64,000 bases of DNA from Mercurialis annua. Lineage: Eukaryota > Streptophyta > Magnoliopsida > Malpighiales > Euphorbiaceae. The DNA is taken from the NCBI RefSeq assembly GCF_937616625.2, contig NC_065577.1, positions 10,829,001 to 10,893,000 on the forward strand, written 5' to 3'. This document shows, one piece after another, positions 1-11,161 of this stretch. Positions within the stretch are counted from its first letter, which is position 1, and each line of letters opens with the position of its first letter. Under the pieces are notes generated by a model that was not told where the DNA came from, made no database searches, and worked only from the letters and a program-made list of their open reading frames with translations. The translations under genes and the position numbers were made by a program.

Positions 1-1621
1 TGCTCCCTTGGGTTATTTTCCGTAGTAGAGGGCAATCCCCCTTGCGGTCTACCTTGAAGTATAAGAGCCATTTGCGAGATTTGGGTCTCCAAATGATGGA
101 TTGTCGAAGCTTGGTTCTTCTCCCTTTGTCTAGCATCAAGCTCTCTTTGCTCAATCTTATCCAACTTCTCTAGCACCTTGGAAAGCATATTCCCATCATC
201 CACATTCCGTTGGGGTTGAAACCCGGGTGGGTGTTGAGGTCTCCCACCATAATTGTTCTCGTGATTTTAATTTCGTGATAGTGACCTTGTTGTTGTGGGG
301 GCCTATTGTTGCCTTGAAAGCTTGAACCCGCTTGATTAGACCCTTGAGCAATGCCTTGCCCCTCCTGGTTTCTCCACCCAAAATTTGGATGATTCCTCCA
401 TCTAGGGTTGTAGGTATTAGAATAAGGATCATTAGCTTGCTTTTTTTTCCCCAACGTATTTCACTTGCTCACTAAAAGCTTGCCCCGTGAATAGGCACTC
501 TCCCTCGAATGGTTGAAATCACCATAAAATTCACAACCGACTTGTACATAAGTCAGCGGCGCATTTCTTGGAGCAACTTGCTTCTTAAGAGCATTTACTT
601 GAGCTTGAAGTGAAGCGTTCATTGCTTTTATGGCCTCCATCTCTTTCACTTGGTCAAGAGTCATAACCAACTTTTGACTAGATGGCGCTCTTCTATCCAT
701 AGGACCCCATGTACTACTAACCACGGCTAATTGCTCCACCAATTCAAGAGCTTCTTCTTAAGTCTTTTGCATAAGCGATCCGCCTGAAGCTGCATCAATA
801 GTAGCTCGAGTAGTAATGGTTGTCCCATTATAAAAGATTTGAATAACATGCTCTATATTGAGCTGATGATGTGGAACACTCCTTTGTAGATCCTTGAAAC
901 GCTCCCATGCCTCATAAAATGACTCCCCTTCGAATTGAACAAACTCTAGTATATCCTTGGTCAACTTTGTAGTCTTGCCATGGGAGAAGTACTTGTTGAG
1001 AAATGCTTAAGCTAAATCCCTCCAATTGTGAATTGACTCGTTAGGTAGAGAATGGAGCCACAAACTAGCCTTGTCCCTCAAAGAGAATGGGAACATCCGA
1101 AGCTTGATTTGATTCGCGGTTATTTCATGAAGCTTGAACGTGTTGAGTACACCTAAGAACTTGGCAATGTGAGCATTTGGATCCTCATGACTCAACCCAT
1201 AAAAAGCACAACGGTTCTCCAAGAGTTGTATTGTACTAGGCTTGATCTCGAAGGTTGCCGCTTGAACCAGCATTGCAAAACATCCAAACGTGGCATTATC
1301 CACATCCGGCAAGAAGAACTCATCCAAGGTTTGTCTTGGTTGATTTTGCACTTGTGGGTGCACGTGGGGGCGATCATCCTTTGGGCGCTCTTCATTCCTT
1401 TGTTGGTTCACATTTTCAAGTGGAGGAAGGGTTGGTGGATATTGTTGTTCCCCTCCTTCCATTAGAGGATTGAACCTCTCCTCGTCCTCATATTCATTTC
1501 CCTCGTTATTCATAACTACGGGAATACGGGCTCTTCTTCTCACGCCTCTTTCGCAGCTACCAAGCTTTTCTTGGAAAGGTTCGAGTGGAAGATTAGCATG
1601 TCGCGTATTGTGCATACACAA
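1..1621 (-). pseudogene. Athila-like Ty3/gypsy gag, broken
   Basis: Read on the minus strand from an ATG at 1615-1617 (or 1621), this is the gag of an LTR retrotransposon and is collinear with the open gag at 61289 onward. The N-terminal part (about 200 aa, to 1007) is continuous. An in-frame TAA at about 1007-1009 replaces a CAA codon of the other copy. A second TAA at about 756-758 replaces TAT. Further on the frame shifts near 480-500 and again near 270. The zinc-knuckle region (about 500-540) is damaged: the other copy has C-x2-C-x4-H-x4-C, but here the second and last Cys are lost (CEFYGDFNH). Positions 1-170 align with 62715-62880 and then leave the window. Gag would normally form the particle that packages element RNA; this copy cannot make a full product. 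The family call rests on the PBS, the gag layout and the protease of the sister copy. Confidence 0.88.
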
Positions 1622-1766
1622 AGATTAATTCCCAACACAAGAAAAAACAAGAAAATCCGGCGAAAACCACGAAAACACGCAAGATGAACAATAAAAAGTA
1701 AAAACAGAAAATAACGCTAACTCGACCGAATTTCAAAATACTTTCAATCAATTAAACGCAACCTAA

Positions 1767-1784
1767 TCTCCGGCAACGACGCCA
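1767..1784 (-). other. Primer-binding site (tRNA-Asp type)
   Basis: The minus-strand 18-mer TGGCGTCGTTGCCGGAGA starts 6 nt after the LTR end. It matches the complement of the 3' end of plant tRNA-Asp with a few mismatches. A tRNA-Asp primer is typical of Athila/Tat elements. Together with the gag it fixes the orientation of this element. Confidence 0.8.
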
Positions 1785-1790
1785 AAAACT

Positions 1791-4700
1791 TGGTAGCAAA
1801 AATGCCAACTTGTAAAGCTCGACAAGTCGAGGTCGAACCCACAAGGACTAGAGGTTTAAAGTGAATGAAATTGATTATGAAGTTCAATTCGGAAAGCAAT
1901 GAAAAACGATTGGTTTTAACTAACACTACAACTTAAACTTAAACAACTAACAATTAACAATTTAAGATAAACAACAACAAAACAACTAATTGATAACAAG
2001 GATTAAAAACGATAATTTAAAACGACTAAGGGTTGTCTAATCATGCCAATTGAATCCTAGGACAAATAGGTCGGGTTTATGGATAATGGTTCGGATCAAG
2101 CTATTCGAGGGTATCAAATCCGCTCTCTCGAGCCGGAGGTTGAAAGAATCACTACTTGATTAAAACACTAAAATCCAACTCACTCTTGCGCAATTAGATT
2201 TCGATAGGATTAATCAAGCCGATTAATTCGCAAACTACACAACCGCACAAACCCTAAATCACTCTCGTGCATCTAGGTTTCGAGCTTATGCTAACTAGGT
2301 CCGCTCAATTAATTTAACTCTCGTCCTCACTAATCGAACAATAACAAAGATTAAGGGATCAACTTAACCTAGGCATTAGGTTCAAGTTAACACAACAAAA
2401 CCTAACCCAAAAACCCAAATCTAATCACCTATTCATCATACATGGCAATCACAAACAAACCCTAGACTAGGGATTTAGCCAACCGTAGCTACACAAATTA
2501 ACTACTAAGCAAAGATTAATAAGCATAAGGAAGATTAAAGTAGTTACCTTAATTAGAGATGGAGACAAATAAATCATACAATATAATGAAGATTCAATAC
2601 TAAAATAGCTTGCATTATTAATGAAGATCTTGTTCTTACAAAGCAATAAAAGCTTCAAAGCACCAATAATGGTGGAAGCTATGGAGCACCAAATTCAAAA
2701 AGGATTCAATCTATTCTAAGAGAAGCAACAATCAAAATGAATAAAATTGCATAAAGGTGTAATAACCTAAAATAGAGATAATGTTGTTTTTATAGTACTA
2801 GACAAAAGAAGAAATAAAAACATCAACTAAAAGAGTGTTGGGCCCAAAATGGCAATGTAAATCAAGCCTTGTGATGTTTGAAAATCAGAAATCCTCTTTC
2901 GTCATGCCCTGGCTCGAATCGAACTCACCTAGCTTTAATGAGTGTCTCGATTCGAGCTCAATGTTCTGGTAAGGGAGAGTTGTGTCTCGAATCGAGACAC
3001 ACAATCAAGCTTGGTGAGCTCGATTCGAGCCACCCTTTGCACCGCAGGATCGTGATCTTCAAAACTTCGTCACCCGGTGTAGAAGTGTCCGATTGAGTCG
3101 ATTTTTGAACCCCTGTAAATATTAGGATGTCTACTTCATCTTTCATAAACTCATTAGAGACCTCTAACCGATCACAATTGGTCAAATAGTGCGGAGGGGT
3201 CAGCTTTTCAGATTTGCAAATGAGCTTTCGCCTCTCTTTTGTCGACTTTTCCATCCTTTGCACCAAAATGCCTCCGCAATGCTTCCAAGTACCTGAAATA
3301 CTAAAGGGCTAATTACCCAATATACCTAAATTTGGGCCAGGTTTACTTTTATACTGACCCAACTTATTGTTTACTTTTCACACCACCCAAAATAAGAATT
3401 ATAACCTAATTGCTTTGAATTATAACTTTCTTACCGTTTTTTCTTTTTCCCTTTGATTTTGGCGGTTTCTTCTTCTTCTTCTCCGTGATTCTCGTTCTGC
3501 TCCTCCACGATCTCTGCGATCAAAGTTCTGGTGCTCCACGTTCTTACTCGCTTTCTTCCATTATCACATTCGTGTAAATTTTCATCTCAATTATCTCATA
3601 CATTTCAGTTATCTTCTTCATTATCTCCGCCATTCCGCCTCCGCCGTTCCGTTTTTGCTGTTCCATCTCCGTCGTTTCGCCTCCGTCGTTCCACCTTTGT
3701 CGCCGCGCCATCTTTCTTTTCTCTTTTTGATTTTAGATATGAAATTTTTTGTTTTTTATGTTTTCATTTTCAGATCTGTAATTTGTTTATCTTTTACTGT
3801 TTATTCACCATTAAACATGTATAAAGAGTATTTTTAAAGAATTTCATACTTATTTCATGATATGTAGAATAATTTTGTGATTTTATGTAATAAAATTCTG
3901 TTAACTCTGCATTTTTTTGTGTTTTGTTGTATTTATGCGTTTTTTTATTCTGCAGAACGATTTGTAGATGATGATTGATTGCTGAATTACTGTAATGTTA
4001 CAGTGTTGTTGATTTTATGTTGACTTTATGTTGATATTATGTTGATATCAACTAATTTTTTTTATTGTAACATTGACAAACAAGATAATATTGTCTATGA
4101 AATAAATGCCTCCTGTAAGTTTGCGTAATAAATGTTTATTTGAAAAGCAGCAGGATGGAATGTGGAGTGCACATATTTGTTTGAATGATTGATCTCTTTG
4201 TGTTTTTTTCTCGGTAAACGTTCTGAAATTCCGTACATAAACATATGTTATTGGTATTCAGCCATTTTTATATAACTTTCATTTTCTAGAGTGTTATTTT
4301 ATTAGAATATACTAAATTCATTTCAGCATTTTTGAAATTTGGTTGGTTTTTTTGCTCCTTATATTATGTTCTACGTACAAACTTTATTATAAAATCAATG
4401 TTGAATTTTATTGATGTACAATTATTTAATCTATATTAATCAAAATCAACGCAAAATCAACTCGATGTCAACCTAAAATCAATCTAAAATTAACATGCAC
4501 ATATCCCTAAAATTAATTGAAGATCAACACAAAATCAACATAAAATCAACATGTGTATACTATTTGTCATTAAAATTAATCAAATATCAACTCAAAATCA
4601 ACACAAAATCAATATAAAATCAACATTTGTACATTATTTATTGTTGACATTTTTGTCAGTTTTAATATCAACATAATATCAACAACATTTAATAAACTGG

Positions 4701-6005
4701 ATAGTATTAATTTTGTAAATCTTTTTAACACAAATTTTTATTTTTAATATTTATTTACCTTTATTTTTGCTAATAATTAATCAAAATTTATTATTTATCA
4801 TATATTTTATTTTTTATATATATCAATATAAAATCAACATTAAATTAATCAAAGATTAATAAATTATTTTTTCAATCTAAAATACCAACACAAAATCAAC
4901 ATAATATCAACATAAATTCAAATTTGTAATATAATAATAATTCAGAATCATTATTTATATTTTTTACCTATACCAAAATCAACACCATGTCAACACTATA
5001 TCAACATAAGATCAACATTGTAACATTACAATAATTTAACATCATTATTGTCTTCTTCACCGATGCTAAAATCAACAAAATATCAACCGAAAATCAACAC
5101 CATATCAACATTGTAACATTATAATAATGCAACATCATCATATGTCTTCTTCCCCGATGCTACCATATCATTATCTAGTCTCAATTTAATTTAATTTAAT
5201 TTTTTTAGTTTATTTCACAGACAATGTTATTTTAGTTGTCAATGTAAAAATAAAAAAATCAGTTGATATCAACATAAAGTCAACATAAAATCAACAAAAC
5301 TGTAACATTACAATAATTCGGCAATCAATAATCATCAATAAATCGTTCTGCAGAATAAAAAAACGCAGAAACACAAGAAAAATGCAGAAATAACAGAATT
5401 TTATTCCATAAAATCACAAAATTATTCTACATTACATGAAATGAGTATTAGATTCTTTAAAGATAATCTTTATACATGTTTAATGGTGAAAACAACAGTA
5501 AAATAAACAAATTATAGATCTGAAAATGAAAAAAAAAGAATTAAAAACTTCAGATCTGAAATCAAAATGATAAAAGAAAGATGGTGGAACGGCGGAGGCA
5601 AAACGGCGGAGGCGAAACGACGGAGGCGAAACGACGGAGGCAAAACGGCAAAAATGAAACGGCGGAGGCAGATTGGTGCGAAGAACAAATCTGAAATTTG
5701 TGTGAAAGGTGAATTGAAAGAGAAAGGAGAGAGAAATTTGAGGAGAGAGAAAATAATTGTAATTATGAAGATTTGTGTTATTAGGGTTCTATTTATATGG
5801 ATGGTATAAAAGTAATAATTTCTCCCTTGCATGGTAGTTTTAAAATGTCAAATATGTGTTGGTATAAAAGTAAATCAAACATGAATGTTGGTTATTTGAG
5901 TAAGAAGCCCAATACTAAAACATGTAATAAGGCATTTGAAATACCATAATAACATGATAAAGCATGCGGAATGACACTTTAAATAGGAGTAAAATACTCA
6001 TATCA
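1791..6005 (-). repeat. Athila-like 5' LTR, split by MULE A
   Basis: The LTR (minus orientation) runs from TGATATGAG... at 6005 to ...CTACCA at 1791, with the PBS next to it. Without the inserted MULE (3306-5910 plus one 9-bp TSD) it is about 1.6 kb. It resembles the LTR at 59694-61113 in its first bases (TGATAKGAGTA...TACTCCTAT) and in several A/T-rich blocks that contain CTCTCG-type motifs. Four palindromes of the form CTCGAWTCGAG lie at 2912-3029. The outer TSD cannot be checked because the other end of the element is outside the window. Confidence 0.75.
3306..5910. mobile_element. MULE A: non-autonomous, long-TIR Mutator-like element
   Basis: A 2605-bp element bounded by GGGCTAATTACCCAATATAC and, inverted, GGGCTTCTTACTCAAATAAC. 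It is flanked by an exact 9-bp TSD, AATACTAAA (3297-3305 and 5911-5919). The TSD length and GGG start are characteristic of Mutator-like elements. The arms (about 3306-4053 and 5252-5910) are imperfect inverted copies of each other over roughly 700 bp, so one strand could fold into a very long hairpin. Each arm holds a GC-rich block of about 14-bp repeats (AAACGRCGGAGGCR). The centre (about 4440-5110) is AT-rich and packed with ATCAAC motifs. No transposase is present. The short frames in the arms are low-complexity and probably not coding. MULE B at 16459 is a close relative. Confidence 0.88.
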
Positions 6006-7920
6006 AGTGCCATATAGTTTATTTGCTCAACTTTTTCACTTTACGCATTTAATTTTTTTATTAAATAAAAGAGTAGGAATAGTTGTACATAAATGGAAAG
6101 TAATGGGTTGGAATTTGTGTGGCAGTGAAAACACCAAAGAATCAATTTTGTGGAAAGAGCTTCTATTTTTAAACTAAGCCCTCTCTTAAGTCAAATACAA
6201 TCAAAGAATCAAGGTCTGCAACTAAAAGGGTACGTCCACAAATCCTAATTAGTTGAAATTGTGTTCTTCATTCTATTTTTACATTTCAAATATTAATCAT
6301 TTTCCCTATCTTTGCATTTTATATGTTTCTTATGTCATATCTGTATACTAATAATGTAACTGAATTGATACTAATTAAATATTTTATAAGATTTGGAATC
6401 AAATTTTGTAATTACAAATGAAGATAAGTGAACTAGCTAGGCAATGTGAAATAGACCTATATATATTACTTTCTTTAAATTTAAACATGGTTTCTTCTCT
6501 AGTTTAGTTGGTGATCAAACTAGAAAATAAAAGAAAAATTAAAAATATATCATTTGAAAAAAAGAGGACGGATTGTCACGATTAAAGAGAAAAATAATTA
6601 AATATAATCATTGATTGACGGTCTGGACGGCTTCTCCTTACCTTCCTTATTATATCATTGAATCTAGAAATAGGGACGTATTGTTTGAATCTGAAAATGT
6701 AGATGTGAACCTTCTTTTCTTCTCGTTCTACTCAATTATATATATTATATATATTATATATATATTTTCTTCACCTTGAAGCTCTTGAAGAAAAAAGGTG
6801 TAATCTGGGGAAAATTGAACTGTTTAAGGTTTTTCAGAGAATGAGTACGGACAGTAATTCCAAGAGTTGACCACTAAGATCATGCCAGCTGACTGCTCAC
6901 GTCTCAATTCTAGCATACAAGCAATATAAAAATAGTTTTTAAACACCTTATAAATGAGATATATTTTATGTCTCAGTTTGAACCTGTATTGTGATGTTGC
7001 TAGCAGGGGTAGATAGAACTGAGGGAGGTTTTTCCATTCATATTTCAATTTGCTCCCTTCAATTAATTACTTTAAACGATTAGCACATGTATAAATTTTA
7101 TTGTGAAATTGATCAAATACTTCTCTATTATTATTGATTTGATCAAAATTTAATAATTCACACGTAACGGATAGTAATTTGTGTCGATTGATTAATATGT
7201 GCAAATTAAGGGAGCAAATTGATATTAAGCTAATAATTTTATTTACAATTTATGTGATTAAGAAGCAGTTAATTAGGATATTCCTTAATTTAATGTTCCA
7301 CATTGTACTGATTCTGTACTATCCATTATAGCCTGGCCAGATGATTTTTTTGTGGGTATTGAGTCAAAGTTTGTTTGTCCAACTAAATTAATGGAGTAAA
7401 CATCAATAATAGTGTGTTTTTTATAAATAAATTCCATAAAATTAAAGAAATTTATTTGGAATTCTATAACATTTATTTTTGATTAATTTTGAAAATCTAT
7501 TTTTTTAATGCTATAGAATTCATTATTCTTCAATCCTAATAAAATTAATGGATTTGAAAATTAGTTTCCTATATTTATTGGAATGACAAACTATCATTAT
7601 CAGTTAAATTACAAACTGATAAGTACTAATGAAAAAAAGAAACTGATAAGTATAACTCCTGTAAAAGAATATTTTTGGCCATTAAAATATTTAATTTAGT
7701 TATAATTACTCCAAATACAATTTTAACTCATTTCAATTCATTGAAAATAAATTTTATACTTTTTCAGAATATTTAAAATAAGAAGTCATCTCTAAATTAA
7801 TTCAAATAAAATTTAATCAAAAAATGTCTTAGCGCATAAGCCAATCATTAGAGAAGTATTCAATTGTCAAAAAGAATTTATTAGCTAGGTTCTCGATAAT
7901 TTGGATTTTAATTTTGTGGA
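6006..7920. other. AT-rich intergenic sequence, no gene seen
   Basis: This is flank of the Athila-like LTR, with long A/T runs and a short TATATATT microsatellite near 6738-6765. I found no exon with plant-like codon structure on either strand and no clear terminal repeats. Confidence 0.5.
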
Positions 7921-8309
7921 GGCTTAATCACTCAAAACTCCTCACTTTTAAACTTTTTTCAATTGCACCCTGACGTAGAAAAATTCTATCAAAATGCCCC
8001 CATTTTTAGATTCTTTTTCAATTGTACCATGACGTAGGAAAATCCTCTCCAACCCCCTCCCCCCAATTTTAGATTTTTTCAATTGTACCACAAATTGCAT
8101 AAAACTTTTTAAAATCAGAAACTCTAGAAATTATCAATTTGGAATACAATTGAAAAAGAATCTAAAGGTGGAGGGGTTTTGAAAGAATTTTTTTACATCA
8201 CGGTGCAATTGAAAAAAAAATTAAAAGTGGGGGGAGTTATGAGAGGATTTTTCTATATCTGGTACAATTAAAAAAAATTAAAGGTGTGGGAGTTTTGAAT
8301 AATTAGGCC
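7921..8309. mobile_element. Small foldback MITE, Mutator-type
   Basis: A 389-bp element whose ends are inverted copies (GGCTTAATCACTCAAAACTCC and GGCCTAATTATTCAAAACTCC). The flanking 9-mers TTTTGTGGA (7912-7920) and TTTTGTAGA (8310-8318) differ at one base, which fits a Mutator-type TSD. Most of the element is self-complementary. It has no coding capacity. A relative sits in intron 11 of the MATE gene (14428-14931). Confidence 0.72.
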
Positions 8310-8470
8310 TTTTGTAGACGAGCACTCAGAAAAATAAAAAACAATTCTATGTGTTACAGAAGAAATTATCTTTTAAAAATTAATTTGAAAGAAAGTATTT
8401 TTTTTTAACATAGAAAGTAAGTAATTAAATGTCGACATCTCTACCTAAAAAAAGAACACTAAAGAATTAA

Positions 8471-9147
8471 GGGACGATGACAAAAATACCTAAAATTTTA
8501 AAAATATTTACAAAAGTACCTGTAAACTTTTTTTATTTACAAAAATACGACTGATTTAAAATTAATTACAAAAGTATCAAAAAATGAAAATTAATTACAA
8601 AAGTACGATTTGTATAATGTCGGTATAATTATGGTATAATTTTGGAATATTAAAACTATAAATCAGATAATTTAAAAATAATATTTGGTTTATTATTGGT
8701 ATAATTTCAGTATATTTTTGGTATATTGATTATAAATTTTTATATATATTTTCTAGTTGATAACATGTATTTTTTTTTATGTGTATTTTTCACTATAGTT
8801 GGTAATGAACAAGAAAATTTGTATACTCTTGGTATACTGATGGTATAATTTTGGTATATTATTAATTTAATTTTCAGTATACGATTTGATGTAATTTTGG
8901 TAAATTTTTATTTAATATTAATAAAGTCTCAGTATGTATAATGTTGGTATAATTTTGGTACAATGTTGATATAATGTTAGTTTATTAGTATACTAACATT
9001 ATACCCACAATATACACCGTATGTTTGATATTATTTTTTATTTTTTTGTACTTTTATAAATATTATTAATATTTTTGTAAATGAAAAAAGTCAACATATA
9101 CTTTTGTAATTATTTTCATTTTTTTTGGTAAATGGTGTAATTTCTTC
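8471..9147. mobile_element. Foldback element with GGTATAAT repeats
   Basis: A 677-bp segment flanked by the exact 9-bp repeat AAGAATTAA (8462-8470 and 9148-9156). It begins GGGACGATGACAAAAATACC, and its two ends carry inverted blocks (ACAAAAGTA... against ...TACTTTTGT). The interior repeats GGTATAAT/TTGGTATA many times, much as MULE A repeats ATCAAC. No ORF is present. It is probably another non-autonomous Mutator-type element, although the very last bases of the two ends are not well paired. Confidence 0.6.
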
Positions 9148-9156
9148 AAGAATTAA

Positions 9157-11070
9157 ATCCTGACTTGGAGTGCTATGTTTTGGTATTATTTGCCGTCCTT
9201 ATATCAAAACTAGAAATTCAGTCATATAAATCATCAAATAAATTGAAAAAAATAGAAATTGCAAAGTAAGTTAATCTTAAGGACTAAAATAGCACTATCA
9301 CAAATGTTCATGTCTTTAAATAGAAACTATAAATAAGGTGCCTATGCTTGGAATTACTTGGCCATATCCCACACACGAAGAGTCATATATAGCAAACCCA
9401 ACTTTTCCAAGACAAAAACTCAAGAAAAATACTTATGCAAATTTTATTATAACATATTTTTAAATGTATTAATTTATAATAATGTAATATAATATTATTA
9501 TGTTTTTTTAAGATAACGTAGTGACTAAGATATATTTTGCCTACAGTCCCACAGTCAGCATATTTCATTTATTTAAAAGGAAATGACTTTAACAAATATT
9601 TTTATCTATAGGAACTAGAGGAGGTCCAACTACAAACATGCTTTCAATGCATTCTAATTTTCAAGATTTTGGCACTGCTTTTTGAGCATCTTATACTATA
9701 ATACTCTTTTGGTTCCATTTTATTTGTCCTATTTTATTATTTTAGATATTTTAAAAAATATATTTTATATATTATTAATGCATATAAATTAAAAAGTAGA
9801 ATTGATGATTGTATTTAATTATAATTTCATTTTTTTTTCGAATCTATCATTCTAGTGTATGTTTATTAACTAAGTTCTTCAATAAACAATTAATGAAATA
9901 CCTAATTTATAAATCGACACCAAATATTATTATCTTTCAGTTAGAGTATGTAGAATTAGTAATTGTTAGTCAGAAAAAATACACCGAATTTTACTTTGGT
10001 GATAGATTTGAAACAAAATAAAAGACTGTGCCTTTAAATACCAACTTTTAAAAGTCGTGATTAAAATGAAATTTTGTGTAAAAATCGTGATTTTTTTATG
10101 AAATTAACCCTTAATTATATCATAATCTTTAATATGTATAAAAATAAGAAGGGATAAATAAAATGGAACATAATGATTGTTTAGTATAATATTACAAAAG
10201 AAAAATAGAAGGCTGATTTTCATAATAATAGTATAGCCTTATGTTTGTTCTTTTTTAGATTAAATTGTTAATATTCAAAACATAATTGTATTTTTTAACT
10301 CCAAGGTGCACATTAAGATTTCCAAGGTTTAGCCAAGTAGATATCATTTTTGAATTTCTATGTAATTTTTATAATTATATTCCAAATTTAATCTTTTTAT
10401 TAAATGACTTTTAATTTAATTTTTAAAGCGGAGTTTTTCATTAATGGAGTTAACAAACACAGAGACAAGGGGTTAATTTTAAATAGAAAAAGAGATCTTA
10501 TTTCTAAAACTAATTCTTAAATAGTGGAGTTAATAAATAGAGTTTTACTAATTTTTATCGTAATAATTTAAGACAAAAGAACACCTTTAAACCGTATAAG
10601 ATCCATGAGTTTTTCTGAACGGGTCTCAAATATAAAACATCACCTTTACTTAAGACAGAAGAACGCCTTACCAACTTATATGCACCTTGGAGTTAAAAAA
10701 AAACACTTTTTGAATATTAGCAATTTACTCTAAATCGACCGAGTATTTTTTTAATTAATAAGTCAAAAGTTAGAGTGACAAATATTACGAATCGAAGGGA
10801 GTATTGAAGCTAGCTTAAAATTACTGTTTATTCTTCATATTTTTGTAAAAAAATTATTTCTCTTCGTTAATATTTTGATATCAAATACTACGAGAAATCA
10901 TAAATTCATTTTGCCTTTTATAAATGTGTGCAATCCCTATAAGAGGATTTCAATAAAATTAAACTAAAATGTTATGAAAATAATAATTATATTTTATCAA
11001 AATGCAGGTGAAAATAATATATTTTTAAAAGTTCAAGAAAAAAACACCAACAATTGGTAGTAACTGTTCC
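9157..11070. other. AT-rich flank upstream of the MATE gene
   Basis: No gene is visible. The segment at 9697-9735 (TACTC...TTCCATTTTATTTGTCC) and the one near 10780-10806 (GAATCGAAGGGAGTATT) look like opposite ends of a Stowaway-like MITE, but I could not confirm a TA duplication. A separate inverted repeat at 10258-10733 is listed on its own. Confidence 0.35.
10258..10733. repeat. Inverted-repeat (foldback) segment
   Basis: Arms at about 10258-10310 and 10681-10733 are imperfect inverted copies. Shared stretches include AACTCCAAGGTGCA, facing TGCACCTTGGAGTT, and TAATATTCAAAA, facing TTTTTGAATATTA. There is no clear TSD, so the transposon class is open. Confidence 0.5.
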
Positions 11071-11161
11071 TATATTTAAATCATGGCTTTATTCTCATGC
11101 ATTTCTCAGGTTACAAAGTTTTTGAGAGCTGAAACACTCTGAAATATTAGGAATTGAAATC
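11071..11161 (+). promoter_or_regulatory. Putative MATE core promoter/leader with a 19-codon uORF
   Basis: TATATTTAAA at 11071-11080 is a reasonable TATA-like box about 90 bp upstream of the MATE start codon. A short ORF runs from ATG 11083 to TGA 11142 (19 codons) and ends 19 nt before the main ATG. If transcription starts about 30 bp after the TATA-like box, the uORF start would lie upstream of the transcript. If it starts further upstream, the uORF would be in the leader. Neither case is shown by the sequence alone. Confidence 0.35.

Noticed and set aside
1169..1465. 98-codon plus-strand frame
   Set aside because: Antisense shadow of the minus-strand gag pseudogene.
5567..5809. 80-codon frame rich in Lys/Arg/Gly
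   Set aside because: Produced by the GC-rich CGGAGGC repeats in the right arm of MULE A; low complexity and not stable between copies.
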